From NCBI GenBank assembly GCA_036245525.1, contig BTPG01000001.1, forward strand, positions 183,402,663 through 183,466,662: 64,000 nt of DNA, written 5' to 3'. Below the pieces are notes generated by a model that saw only the letters and a list, made by a program, of their open reading frames with translations, was not told where the DNA came from and did not search any database. The position numbers were made by a program, and so were the translations under genes. Positions 22,350-34,332 of this stretch are shown one piece after another; position 1 is the stretch's first letter; every line of letters starts with the position of its first letter. This DNA comes from Semisulcospira habei (Eukaryota > Mollusca > Gastropoda > Semisulcospiridae).

Positions 22350-22880
22350 TAATCAAAATCCATGAGCCAAGCTTGAAACCGATACCATTTACTGAGGCGG
22401 GCAAATTTTCATATAGATTTTCAGTATGCTTTATTTCTTATGGACCCTAGAGGTAGAAAAATCTGGGAGACTCCTGGATCAAGTAGCTTTTTGTCTGTTT
22501 GCACATAATCTGTAACCCCCCCCCCCCCCCCCCAACACACACACACACACAACCTCTGCTGTACAGACATCATTTTCAAGTCCTGCATCATATTTTACCG
22601 AAGACAAAAATATAAATATGTTGACTCTGTCTATATATTAGTTCCATATCCTGCCAGTGAACTTGCGACCCCCCCCCCCCCCCCCCCCCCCCCTTTAAAA
22701 AAAAATGCTGAAACTCGCCACAAACTATTAATTCAAATTACATTCTGTTCATGGAATAAAGTGTGAATATGTGGTAGATTAGTCACTCTAAAGTAATAGT
22801 CTACTTCAAATCGGCACATGGAAGCAATGTAAATCACTGAAAACTTACAAAGTTTAAGGTTTAAATCTCTGCCAAAATGT
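22350..22880. repeat. Dispersed repeat family C, copy 1
   Basis: Same orientation as 40985-41990. Shared blocks: accatttaggcgggcaaatt-like, ggtagaaaaatc.gggaga, cga/tcaagtagctttttgtct, atcctgccagtgaac and atatg.tagatta. Contains two poly-C tracts at 22516-22533 and 22669-22693 that the other copy lacks. Confidence 0.65.
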
Positions 22881-22892
22881 TCTGGGTTAATT

Positions 22893-23300
22893 TAATAATA
22901 ATAACTATAATAATGGTTATTATGTAGGCACTTTATACCCAATTCTGCGAACCCAACAAGCATGCTCACATGACACAGACGCATTCACTCTGAAGACAAA
23001 CACAGTACATGACAAATACAGGACATTCACGTGATGCATAGCTCAGCTACTGAGGTTTCGGAAATTTTTATCGCTTGTATTTGATATTTATAAAATGGCC
23101 TGAAACCGGTACCAAAGTAGAGGGGGAGGAAGAGCTGGAGTACCGGAGAAAGACCCCCCCCCTCCCCCACCCCCAACCGTCCATCCAAGTTATCGGTGAC
23201 GCTTACTGGAGGAGAAAAGTCTGACGCCGGAACCTGGTATCAAACCTCGCACCTTTAGCTTTTGTGGCAGGCGCTTTTACCACAGCACCACAGACCACCC
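22893..23300 (-). mobile_element. tRNA-derived SINE (family T), copy 1
   Basis: About 400 bp, homologous throughout to 45386-45812. The tRNA-like head is at the right end on the minus strand (GGTGCTGTGG A box, GAGGTTTGATACC B box, both mutated relative to copy 2) and a TAATAA-type tail at the left. A short TTAATAA flank is present on both sides but merges with the tail. A poly-C tract (23153-23162) occupies the place where copy 2 has poly-G on the same strand nearby. Confidence 0.75.
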
Positions 23301-25167
23301 TTAATAAGGTAGATAAGAAAAAATAGCCATGAGTGTTTTAGGAACAAAATGGGTCTATGTCCTTTGCCCTTTTCACTTTTAAAATATATATGTTCCTCTA
23401 CCACACAGCCTTCAAGTCTTTTTACGTCAGCAATAACATGAGTGCCTGAAGACTGTACCATCATTGAAAGTTTTCAGCAAGTGAATTAACAATCAAACTT
23501 GTCTTCATCAACATCATCTTTATTCTGCAACTGTTCATTAGGACCTTCCTCCGAGCTTTGATTCTCACAGTTCTGAAGCCTGCACATGTCTGTACATTTC
23601 AGAGCATTCTTTACACAGACGCGCCCTGGTATAGTCCATGATCTTACACACAAATGCACGCTAAATGCACAAATGCACCTGCTGGCTGAACAGAATAGCC
23701 TCCAGCTCTAAAGACCTGATAAATCTTTGGCTGGTCCTGTCAACAGGTTTGTCATTTCAGCATAATATGCAGGAAAGATACGAGAATAGTTAGGTTTGTC
23801 ATATGCACAACACCATGGAATCTGTGAATGAATGTCCTGGAGATGTAGGCACCAGCTTACTTCATATGATGATCTCAGAAGACCCAGCGTACGGTTCGGA
23901 CAAGATTGACACAGCTCATCCAGATGGTGGACATCTCACCATTTTCATATTAAATTTATGAAAATAATGGTCTCTGTGGATGGTCTGTTTTCTTTGTTGT
24001 GTGCCAAGAACGGAGAAGTGGAATCACTCATGTTTCCATTCTGTCCAAACTTCCTAGATGAAATGTGCTCAAAGAGCCAACTGACGGCACATTGGAGTAG
24101 AAGCCTGGACATGACCTACCTTAGCTCTGGATAATACCAGCATGGATGGAAGATGGAAACAAGAGACAAGAAGAACATCTTGCTGTACCCTGAATGGATT
24201 GGGGGATCGCCGGTGTTTTCATTTCTGCGTTTGAATAAGCACAGGGTCCGTAAAAAATCGTATGAATGAAACAAAAGCATGACACTTACTCCAACAAACG
24301 GTTAGAATGACTACATCATAACATATGGTTGGAGTGAAAGTTTCAAAAGTCATTACTTTAAAAAATAAAATAAAAAAAAAAATAGAGGGGGGGGGGGGGA
24401 TTCTTGTCAGCTCTGGTTGCAAAATATACCTGTACTCTGTCCCTCTGCCGACTCGCCCACCACCTGTCTGTGTCACCATAGTGATTGAGCAGTTGTAGCA
24501 TAACATGTAAATCCCCCCCACACACACACACACCCCACACAGACCCCCCCTCCCTCCCCACACACATACACACACGCACACAGTGGCCACCCCCCCCCCC
24601 CCCCCCCCAAAAAAAAAAAAAAAAAAAAAAGAGCAAAAAATAAAACAAGCGCAATAATCACAACCCCTGGTGGAGACATCACACCTGTATCAGAGGCAAT
24701 CTTGAGCTTCTTTCGTGCATGTGCGTCAGGTCATGAATATTGCCAGGGCGCTTCTGTGTAATAAATGCCCTGAAATATATGGACATGCGCAGGCTTTAAG
24801 ACTGCCAATCAAAGTTCAGAGAAAGATCATGATGAACAGCAGCTGAATATGATTAAGACAATGGTAATGATGATTAGGAATTTGATTTTTAATTTATTTG
24901 CTGAAAACATTGAATGATATTAAGTCTTCAAGCACTTCTGTTCTTGCTGATGTACACAGACATTGAAAGCTGTATGGTAGAGGACATTTTGAAAGTGGAG
25001 AGGATGATACGATACAAATATCTTTATTGTCCCAAGATGGGAAATTTATTTGCAGCAGAATTTTAAAAACAGACGTAAAAACAACAAATGTGAACATAAA
25101 ACAAATACATTTGACTGACTAGAACACACCGACGACCTATTACAGTGATGTATATGACTAAGTGCCA
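23301..25167. other. Intron sequence, no gene recognised
   Basis: Homopolymer cluster at 24361-24632 (poly-A, poly-G 24388-24399, (CA)n, poly-C 24590-24608 followed by about 22 A). 24990-25110 (gatacgatacaaatatctttattgtccc...) resembles the 3' end of a small retroelement with a short tandem tail. Nothing coding. Confidence 0.45.
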
Positions 25168-25890
25168 AAAGGTGAGCAAACAGTAAGTGACCTCATTTGC
25201 GGGAAACTAAAATCTGTTTAAAAAAGACATGTGTTGACTTTAACAAGTGGAATGTGTGTGTGAATGATTGAAGATATACTGGCAATAATTTCTGCACCTA
25301 ACGTAAAGCTGTTTGGTGAGTATACTGTAAAACGCCAGAATTCACCAATGAAAATTGGCCCGGGAAAGCGGACAACAATTTGCCGTCGGGCTTTTTTGAT
25401 CTCACGTGTTTAAGCAACAATAACAAACCTGGTGCTAACCATGCCCATATGTTCAGGGAAGATTGATCTTATCGGACGATTTGCCGTCGGTCTTTTTTGA
25501 TGTAATATACATGATGAAACATAATATGCTAAACAGTCTGCGCCTGTAAAAATAAAACAAATTTCACCTGTGTACAGGCATTATTTTAACTCTGACCCTC
25601 AGATTCAGGTCCTAGCGGTTATGCAACTGGTTGTCCAAAATGGCTCATTTTAACAGTGCCTTCTCCTCCAAAAGTTCTACAATGTGTTGAACGTCAGGAT
25701 AGCAGCAACAAATGGTGGAACAAGCCTGACGTCCGATAAATTTTTTATCATTGCATTATTATGTTATGAAGTTCACCTGTTTCTTGATCTCATTATCTTA
25801 CGTTTGCGTCACAACGACTGCACCTGTCCATCAAATGACAAAAATACATCGGTGACCGTGTTCATCCAAATAACTCATTTACTTACTTAC

Positions 25891-26721
25891 TTACTTACGC
25901 CTGTCACCCCTACCCGGGTATAGGCCGTCGACGAGAGACCTCCAGCAACTCCTGTCCTGAGCTTCTCCCTCGATTCTACTCCAGGTGGTTCCCAGTCTCT
26001 TGCTGTCTGCTTGGAGGTCTCGACGCCAGGAGTTTCTCGGCCTACCTCTTTTCCTCTTTCCCTGGGGGTTCCATGACAATGCCTGCCTAGTGATACTGGA
26101 AGCTGGCTTTCTCAGGCTGTGACCGATCCATCCCCATCTTCTTCGCCCAATTTCATTCTCTGCTGTTATCTGCTCTGTTCTCTCCCAGAGTCTGACGTTG
26201 CTGATCTTCTCTGGCCAGTGGATTTTCAAAATTCTTCTAAGGCAACTGTTCATGAAGGTCTGTACTCTGTTGACTGTGGTTTTTGTCAATCTCCAAGTCT
26301 CTGCTCCATATAGGAGACCTGCTTTTACATTGGAGTTGAAAATCCGGACTTTGGTGTGTTGTGACAGCTCTCTGGAACTCCACACTTTTTTTAACTGGAG
26401 AAAGGCTGCTCTGGCTTTACCGATTCGTGCTGACATCTGCATCAGTGCCGCCTTTTTTGTCTATGATGCTCCCGAGATAGGTGAAGGACTCCACCTCCTC
26501 CAACGGGGTGCCAGCAAGCAAGATTGGTTCTTCCCTGGTTGTGTTCAGCCTCATTGTCTTTGTTTTCTGTTTGTGAATGGTGAGGCCCACTTGGGAGGAG
26601 ATGTCAGCAAGCCTCGTGGTCTTGTCCTGCATTTGTTGACGAGTGTGGGACAGTAATGCCAAGTCGTCTGCAAAATCGAGGTCGTCAAGCTGTGTCCACT
26701 GTGTCCACTGTATTCCACTTC
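25891..26721 (-). pseudogene. RTE copy B: C-terminal part of the ORF
   Basis: Minus-strand frames 25891-26442 and 26417-26662 carry SSQVGLTIHKQKTKTMRL, FTYLGSIIDKKGGTDADV, then (after a small frameshift near 26430, where two bases present in other copies are missing) [35 protein letters not shown] and [19 protein letters not shown], ending PGRGDRRK just before the 3' end. This shows the proper C terminus of the family. Confidence 0.8.
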
Positions 26722-26743
26722 TTCTTCTTCTTCTCGAACGCCG

Positions 26744-28200
26744 TCACACTTGGAGTTTGGCTCTCAAAATGAAATCGGTGGTCTTCTGTAGCCCGTACAG
26801 TTTCTCTTGTAGAGTGGCGGGCTTCGGCCATATCTCCTCCCTCAGCGGCTGGTGGTTCCCACAGTCCTGGAGGATGTGCTCTGCGGTCTGCTCTGCTTCT
26901 CCACAAGGGCACAGGGGAGATGGCACAAGGTGGAAGCGTCTGTGCAGGTGGAAATTGAGTCGGTTGTGCCCGGTCCTCAGACGAAAGATGGTCACCTGCT
27001 CTTGTCTGGACAGCTGATGGTAACTGTCTAGGGGCCGTTGTGGTGGTCTGTACACAGACTTAATGATGGTCTTCATCTCTGTGAAGCTGACTCCATTTTC
27101 ATCTTGTTCTTTCTCTGCGCCCACTTTTGCCATTCTGTCAGCTTCTTCATTGCCGTAGATGCCACAGTGTGAAGGGATCCACTGCAGCACCAGTCTGGTG
27201 CACTTGATGTTTTGCAGTGCCTCTTGTAGACGTGGCAGTTTGCTTGCTGTTGCTGCCTCAAGGACAGACATGGCATCAGTAAGGAAGACAATCTGGGCAT
27301 CAGGGTCTGCAGTGCCACTAAGGGTGTTAGCTGCGCGGACTAGGGCTTCCACCTCAGCTCTGTAATTTGTGCAGTGAAGGCCTGTTGGTACTGCCTCTGC
27401 CTGCCATTTTCCGTTTGGGTACTGAATGTACACCCCAGCCCCTCCATCCTGAACTGCATCTGTGGCTGATCCATCGGTGTATGCCTGTATCCATGCTTCC
27501 TGGGGATACTTTTCTTCGAGCATGGCCAGTGTCAGGGCTTTCTTGCTCACAGTGCTGTGCTCATCTCTGGTGGTGATGTAGGGTACCGTGGAAGAGATGG
27601 TGATGTTTTCTGGCTTACTTTCCCAAGGTGGAAGGTCGCTAGCAGGATTCAGAGCCTCTACCTGCGCAGGCAGCTTTGCCTGGTGTTTTCTCTGCAGTGC
27701 TCTCGTCTCCTTCACAAAGCTTGATCTTTTCAGTCTCCCTGAGGTTGGTTGTTTCATCCTAGCGTTCATAGGATGGTCTTTGGAAGACTTGACCTTTGTG
27801 GACTGTATCAAGGCTTTGCAATCTCTTCTCATGCGCAGGGGTGGGATGCCCGTTGTCTCTTCCATCTTTTCAATTGGTGTGGATCTCATTGCGCCGGTGA
27901 TGATACGCAGTGCCTGGTTCTGAACTCTGTCAATGGTCTGCTGGTGTGACTGGGCTGCCGTCAACCATGCATTAGATCCGTACTCAAGGTGTGGTCTCAC
28001 TGTGCCTTGATATACATTTTTGAGGATCTTTTCATTGGCTCCCCATTGTGTTCCAGCCAGTTTTCTCATGATGTTCAGCTTTCTTCTAGCTTTCGCTTCT
28101 GCATTCCAAATGTGCGGCTTCCACGTCAGCCTCTTGTCAAGGGTGACTCCCAGGTATGTCTGTTGCTCTTCATACCGAGCGGGGTGTTGCCCAGTGTTAG
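26744..28200 (-). pseudogene. I-type LINE: RT thumb and RNase HI domain
   Basis: Open frame 26744-28354; the part before about 28200 belongs to another frame of the RT. Thumb: YLGVTLDKRLTWKPHI. RNase HI with all four acidic residues: YTDGSATD (Asp), YRAEVEAL (Glu), FLTDAMSVL (Asp) and GNEEADRMAK (Asp). After it comes a Cys-His block (HRRFHLVPSPLCPCGEAE...TAEHILQDC), the usual C-terminal zinc-like tail. RNase H removes the RNA strand of the cDNA hybrid. Confidence 0.85.
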
Positions 28201-29617
28201 GTTGCCAGCCTTTGCCTTGTTGGAGAGAGAGAAGAGTGTGGCTAATGATTTTTCTGTGTTGATGGTCACACACCAGTTGTTGGTCCAGTCTGTCAGCCTG
28301 TCCAGGGCTAGCTGCATCCTGTATGTAGCAGTTGTTGCATACTCTTCTGTGCACCAGAGTACCAGGTCGTCTGCGTACAGGGCTGCGTGTACTCCTTTTG
28401 GTAGCTCTGGCACAAGGTCGTTGATGAAAAGTATGAACAGTGTCGGTGACAGGACTTCCCCCCTATGGCACCCCCTGACGCAACAGCACTTTTTGGCCAC
28501 AGTACCCATCCACTGTCACACGGGCTCTGCGATTGTGCAGGTATGACTTGGTCCACCGGTACATATTCCCTTGGATGCCACTGCGAAGGAGTTTCACAAG
28601 GAGACCATCCTTCCACACCTTGTCGAAAGCCTTCTGTAGGTCAATGAAGGCAGCTAATGTCACCTTCTGATCTTGAAAGGCATCTTCTATGACCTGTGCA
28701 AGGTGTGTTGTCTGGTCTTCTGTACTCTTGTAGCTTCTGAAGCCAGCTTGCTCTGGCACGATAATGCTCTCAGAGTCCAGGTACCACTGCAGGCGCTTGT
28801 TGATGATGCGCTCCATGGTCTTGCACACACAACTTGTCAGGCTGATGGGGCGATAACTCAGGGCTTTGGACTTATTCTTCCCTTTCTTCAAAATTGGGAT
28901 CATCCTGGCTTCCTTTCAGCACTGGGGTACCTGTCCTCCTCTTCAGCTGTGGTTAAAGATGTCCAGTAGCTTCATTAAGGCAGTGTTGCCAAGGTGTTGT
29001 AACATCTCGTTTGAGATGCTGTCTGGACCTGGAGATTTTTTCTTCTTCAGCTGTTTGATGGCCATCTTCAGTTCTGGAAGGGTGATGTCCTTCTTCATTG
29101 CATCATGGATGTTCACATCTCTTGTTCTCTCTCTTTCTTCCTGTCTGATTTCTTTCGCAAGCATTCGTGGGACAGTGATGTCACTTTCTTTCGCATAGAT
29201 CTGTGCAAACATGTTTGCAGCTTTCCTACCAGTCAGTGCTTTCCCTTCTTCTTCCAAGGTGATCTTCTGTTCCCTGGTGCCCTCATCGTTCAACGCCTTG
29301 GTCAGTCTCCACAACTTCGTGGTGTCCCTGTCCATGTTTAGTCTTGCAGTCTTCTCTCTCCAACTTCTTCTTGTGCACTCCAACTTCATCTTCAGATACT
29401 GGGCCTTACTGTGTTGTAGCTTGATGTTGTTTTCTTGGCTGGGGTTGGTTTCAGCGTCTTCTCTGGCCCTAGTGAGGTTGTCATGTGCTTTCTGAAGATC
29501 TGCGGTCCAGTATGGGGTGTAGTTTTTCCGGACCCCTCGAGGTATGGATTCCTTGGCTGCCTTACTGATAATGTCATTAAACTCTCTGACCACATTGTTG
29601 ATGTTCCTTCCAGACAC
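28126..29617 (-). pseudogene. I-type LINE: linker and reverse transcriptase
   Basis: Frames 28943-29617 (linker, basic, ends PGPDSISNEMLQHLG), 28463-28903 (RT fingers/palm: KALSYRPISLTS, EQAGFRSYKSTEDQ, FIDLQKAFDKVW) and 28126-28509 (palm: LSPTLFILFINDL, catalytic YADD, thumb). At least two frameshifts separate them, near 28480 and 28920, so the copy is dead. Confidence 0.82.
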
Positions 29618-29626
29618 AGCGAGGTC

Positions 29627-30362
29627 TTACATTAGCTCATTTGTTCGGATACTGAACAAGCGCCAGTCTGCCTTTCGGTAGTTCCATCTTGGCCGGTGTG
29701 GCGAGCTAGCTGCTGTGCATCCTTTTAGGGTTAGGAGGATAGGGCGGTGGTCACTTCCTCCTAGCTGTGGTCCTACTGTTCTGCTGAGGCACTTATGAAC
29801 ATCTTCAGTGCAAAGCGCCAGGTCCGGTGTAGTGGTGGTGTGCCAGCGGCGAGAGTAGAAGGTAGGTTGGTCCTCAGGGTCATTGGCAAGTATCAGGTGG
29901 TTTTCATCTTGCCACTCCTCAATGTCTTCTCCTCTCTTGTCCAGTGTGTCATATCCCCAACTCTGGGACTGGCTGTTGAAGTCACCAGTGATGAGGAATC
30001 CACTGTCCGGGACCTGGATAGTGTCGAGGGACAGCAACTTATCATTAGGGCAGTAGTAGTTGACAAGGTCAAGGGTGCTGTCACTGGTGGTTACCTTGAC
30101 CTGAATGTATTCTGCCTCTTCCATGAATCTCCTGGTTTCGCTGGCATTCAGGTTGTTTCTAACTAGGGTCATAACCCCCCCCTTTCTTCCTCCCTTGGCG
30201 ATCACTTCGGAAGACCTGATATCCTCTGACTTTAAAGGGTTTCCCTTCTTGCAGGTGTGTCTCTTGTATACAGCAGATGTTTATGCTGTTTTCATGCAGA
30301 AAGTGCTCTAGTTCTGTTTTCTTGTTGGTAACCCCTTCGGCATTCCAGTGCATGATGTTCAC
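29627..30362 (-). pseudogene. I-type LINE: AP endonuclease domain
   Basis: Frames 30159-30362 and 29627-30205, joined across one frameshift in a poly-C/G tract near 30175-30182. Motifs in order: MHWNAEG (Asn), CIQETH (catalytic Glu), LITGDFNSQSQSWG, TTPDLAL and GGSDHRPIL (catalytic Asp-His). The enzyme nicks target DNA to prime reverse transcription. Confidence 0.82.
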
Positions 30363-30383
30363 ATTGGCTTTTTCTTTGTCTCT

Positions 30384-30971
30384 TACTTACTTACTTTCGC
30401 CTGTCACCCCTACCCGGGTATAGGCCGTCGACGAGAGACCTCCAGCAACTCCTGTCCTGTGCTTCTCCTTCGATTCTACTCCAGGTGGTTCCCAGTCTCT
30501 TGATGTCTGCTTGGAGGTCTCGACGCCAGGAGTTTCTCGGCCTACCTCTTTTCCTCTTTCCCTGGGGGTTCCATGACAATGCCTGCCTAGTGATACTGGA
30601 AGCTGGCTTTCTCAGACTGTGACCGATCCATCCCCATCTTCTTCGCCCAATTTCATTCTCTGCTGTTATCTGCTCTGTTCTCTCCCAGAGTCTGACGTTG
30701 CTGATCTTCTCTGGCCAGTGGATTTTCAAAATTCTTCTAAGGCAACTGTTCATGAAGGTCTGTACTCTGTTGACTGTGGTTTTTGTCAATCTCCATGTCT
30801 CTGCTCCATATAGGAGAACTGCTTTTACATTGGAGTTGAAAATCCGGACTTTGGTGTGTTGTGACAGCTCTCTGGAACTCCACACTTTTTTCAACTGGAG
30901 AAAGGCTGCTCTGGCTTTACCGATTCGTGCTCTGACATCTGCATCAGTGCCGCCTTTTTTGTCTATGATGC
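30384..30971 (-). mobile_element. 5'-truncated RTE copy C, third nesting level
   Basis: 588 bp flanked by the 12-bp duplication TTCTTTGTCTCT at 30372-30383 and 30972-30983. It has the same (TAAG)n tail and 3' end as copies A and B and stops at the Asp-Lys-Lys-Gly region (cctttttt gtctatgatg). It encodes the C-terminal 167 residues of the RTE ORF without a break. It interrupts the I-type element just before its endonuclease start. Confidence 0.88.
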
Positions 30972-30983
30972 TTCTTTGTCTCT

Positions 30984-31837
30984 GGTCTTGTTTTTTCGCT
31001 GGCCAGTCGCTCTACTTCCCAGTCCCCTGGCTCCTCGAGACAGTCGGGAAGATCCTCCAGTCGCTGGGGGTGGGCTCTGAAGAGGCGCAGAGCCCGGTAC
31101 TGCACCTGCCTGGTGAGACTCCACAGGGCGAGCACCATTCCTCTTGAATCCATCTCCAAGTGTCATATGGCTGTATATGCATGGTACTGTGGTTTATTAG
31201 AGTGCGCTGTGCAGCCCAGTACCTCCGTCTTCAGCACTCGGGGTTTCTGTCGGGGTTACCTCACCCTTAGCTCCTGGTCAAAAGGCCTTTCCTGGGAGCA
31301 CAGGATGGTTTAGTTTTGGAGTATCCTTCTCCTAGATGGATTGCCGACCAAGGCTTATGGGTCCCATCTACTCAGGTTTTTCCTCGGAGTTTTCCTTCTC
31401 GAAGGAGATCTGCCAACCAAGGCTATCAAGCATCCCTGCCCGGATTTGTATAGGGTTTACTCCCCTAGCCTTTGCCTCTCCCAAGGCACCCACAAGGCAG
31501 TGGGGCTATTTACCCATAGCTGGGGATCTGGTTCATGGGCATCAGGGCTTGTCCACACATCGATGGGCCTGCATGCCGCATGTCTGGGGGCCAGATCTCC
31601 TCCGAGTCCTCTGTAGTTCAGCCCGAGTCCGTAAGGTGCTCGGTTACCATGAGTCACCACGAGGAGGCACTACATGAGGCTTGTTGTTGGAGAGGCTGTG
31701 TACTGGCAGGGAGAGACTGACATGTTCTGCTCCCCTTTTCGCAAAACTGCTAGCCAGCGGTGGGAGCTGAAAGCGAGAGCGACAAGCACAGACGCTACAC
31801 TACCACACTAGACGCATCACAACAACCATTTGACCCA
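30984..31837 (-). other. 5' region of the I-type LINE
   Basis: GC-richer than the surroundings. Minus ORFs (30963-31166, 31457-31660) read toward the endonuclease start, but no gag-like CCHC knuckle is visible. It may be a 5' leader with the gag ORF lost. Confidence 0.45.
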
Positions 31838-31853
31838 CACTGTATTCCACTTC

Positions 31854-34116
31854 GTCTGTGCTCTGTGGTCATCTTCATGACCCAGTCTATGGCCAGTAGG
31901 AAGAGGAACGGAGACAGCAGACACCCCTGCCTGATACCAGTTCTGACCTGGAGCTCCCTGGTGAACTGCCCTTCGTGGATCACGCGACATGTCATGCCAT
32001 CATAGCTGCTCTTGATCAGGCGGACGAGCTTTGTGGGTACACCGTAGTGTCGTAGGAGTTTCCACAGAGTCTCTCAGTCCACGCTGTCAAATGCTTTCTC
32101 ATAATCCACAAAGTTGATGTACAGCGGGGAGCTCCACACCAGAGACTGTTCCACGATGATGCGGAGAGTGGCGATCTGGTCTGTACATGATCGGTTCTTC
32201 CTGAATCCTGCTTGCTGGTCTCTTAGCTGGGGGTCAACGGAGCTCTTCATTCTCTCTAGGATGATCCTGTTGAAGACCTTTCCTGGTACTGACAGCAAGG
32301 TGATTCCTCTGTAGTTGGAACACTTGCTGAGGTCGCCTTTCTTGGGAAGCTTGATTAGGTACCCCTCCTTCCAGTCAGCTGGCATCACCTCCTCTTCCCA
32401 GATCTTTCCAAACAGTGGGTACAGCATCTCCACTGTTGTCTCTAGGTCTGCTTTCAGAGACTCCGCTGGGATGCCATCTGGCCCGGCTGCTTTGCCATTC
32501 TTCAAAAATGCCACTGCTCTTCTGATCTCTTCCCGGCTGGGTCTGTCACAGCTGATGGGTAGGTCGGTCTCTGCCGGCTGGATGTCGGGGGGGTCGTGTG
32601 GGCTAGGTCTGTTCAGTAACTCTTCAAAATACTCGGCCCATCTGTCGAGTTGGTCTGCTCTGTCTGCAATAGGCTTGCCTTCTTTGTCTTTTACTGGTCT
32701 TTCTGTATGGCCATACTTACCCGACAATCTTCTGGTAATGTCGTAGAGCCGTTTCATGTTGCCGCTGCCTGCTGCCTTTTCTGCCTCTGCTGCCAGGCTG
32801 TCTGTGTAGGCCCTCTTGTCTGCCCTGATACTCCTCTTCACCTCGCGGTTGGCTTCCGAGTATTCCTCCTGTGCCCTTACTTTGGCTGCTCTCGTGCGAC
32901 TGTTGTTGACAACTGCTTTCTTCTGCTTCCTCGCTTCTATCTTCTTTAAGGTCTGTGCCGACAGCCAGTCCTTGTGGTGGTGTTTCCTGAACCCTACAGT
33001 GTCTTTGCAGGTTGAGTTCAGCACCTCTCTAACTGCCTTCTTCTGCTGCTCTGTGGTGACCGCCTCCTCTTCATTTACTAGCTCCTTTAGCGCTTGAAAC
33101 CGGTTGAACAGCACCAGTTTGAACTCTTCTCTAACTCCAGTTTCTCTCAGGAGGCCTACATTATAGCGCTGTCTTCTTGTTGTCTCTGTGCGGCTTTTCT
33201 TTAGCTTGAGCTTCATTCTTAAGGTAAGCAGATGGTGGTCTGAGGCGACATCTGCTCCCCTCCTCACTCGAACATCTTGAAGGGATCTTCTAAATTTCTT
33301 GCTAATGCAGATATGGTCTATTTGGTTCTCTGTTGTATGGTCAGGTGAGACCCAAGTTGCTTTGTGTATTCTTCTGTGTGGGAAGATGCTGCCTCCAATG
33401 ACAAGTCGGTTTAGAGCACAAAAGTCTACAAACCTCTCCCCGTTCTCACTCATCTCTGAGCCTAGTCCCTGTCTCCCCATCACCTCTTCGTATCCGGTGT
33501 TGTCCTCCCCTATTTTGGCATTAAAATCGCCCATGACGATGGTGATGTCTCACTCCGCACATTTGTCCACGGCACTCTGGAGTCGGTCGTAGAACTCTTG
33601 TTTCTCTTCCTCGTCACTGTCATTGGTGGGCGCATAACACTGGATGACGTTCAGCTTGAGCTTTTTCTTGGTTCTAAAGGCTGCTGTGATAATTCTTGGC
33701 CCAAGAGGTTCTCAGCCCATCAGCGCTCTCTGTGCCACTGGTGACAGCATGAATGCTACTCCTGTATGGGGGGCATTCTCCTCTTCATGACCTGAATACA
33801 GAATCATCTCCCCACTTAACAGCCTTTTCTGGCCAGACTGCGTCCATCTGGCTTCACTGATACCTAGCAGGGAAAGGTTGTACTTTTGCATTTCCGCTGC
33901 TATCTGGGCGGCCTTGCCGCTCTGGTGCATGGTCTTGACATTCCATGTGCCCATGGTTGTGTCCCTGGATAGAGAGAGGCGGCTCGGTCCTGTGCATGTG
34001 GCTTCCGAAGACTTCCGGCTTTCACCACAGGACGTCATAAGTCTTCTAGTAGAAGAACCTTCCTCCTCCAGGAAAGGAATTACTGTTAGTCTTTTCGTCG
34101 GCGTTTTTGTAGCCAT
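31854..34116 (-). pseudogene. RTE copy B: endonuclease and most of the reverse transcriptase
   Basis: Retains the ATG missing in copy A (34114-34116, MATKTPTKRL). Same motifs as copy A, including the five-residue block (PDHTT) that A has lost. Three nonsense codons: TGG to TGA near 33712, CGA to TGA near 33550 and CGA to TGA near 32073 (after AFDSVD). All three are C-to-T or G-to-A transitions, two at CpG, the pattern of methylation decay. The reading frame is otherwise well kept. Confidence 0.85.
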
Positions 34117-34332
34117 TTCCTTTTTTGCAGGGTGGGGAAGCTACCCCCACACCCAACCCCCTTACTAGGAGGACCAGGGGTTTTCTGTCGTTGTCACCTT
34201 CCCTTAGACCATGTTGGTTCACGGCACCTTATTTCATTCGGTGCACCCCTCTCATGAGGGACCCCCTATCCACCACCCAGGGGATGCGCCTCAACGCCAT
34301 ATGGTCCCAGCGCAAGGAAATAACTCATTTAC

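Larger units (their letters stand above)
26722..31837 (-). mobile_element. I-type non-LTR retrotransposon with RNase H, nested in RTE copy B
   Basis: Minus strand, flanked by the 16-bp duplication CACTGTATTCCACTTC at 26706-26721 and 31838-31853; copy A has this word once (1688-1703), the empty site. The 3' tail is (GAA)n (ttcttcttcttc on +). It encodes AP endonuclease, reverse transcriptase and RNase HI in that order, the layout of I-group LINEs. Its 5' region (30984-31837) has no recognisable gag. It is itself split by an RTE fragment (30384-30971). Confidence 0.87.
25883..34317 (-). mobile_element. Full-length RTE-type LINE (copy B), interrupted
   Basis: Minus strand. Flanked by the 15-bp duplication AAATAACTCATTTAC at 25868-25882 and 34318-34332. 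The 3' (TAAG)n tail is at the left and the 5' end CCTTGCGCTGGGACC at 34317, as in copy A. The element's own sequence occupies 25883-26721 and 31854-34317; between lies an I-type LINE. About 3.3 kb without the insertion. Confidence 0.88.

Noticed and set aside
24219..24682. Gly/Phe-rich minus ORFs
   Set aside because: Translation of homopolymer and (CA)n tracts.
26119..30311. Plus-strand ORFs of 60-185 codons across the LINE nest
   Set aside because: Antisense to the RTE and I-type ORFs, which carry all domain motifs.
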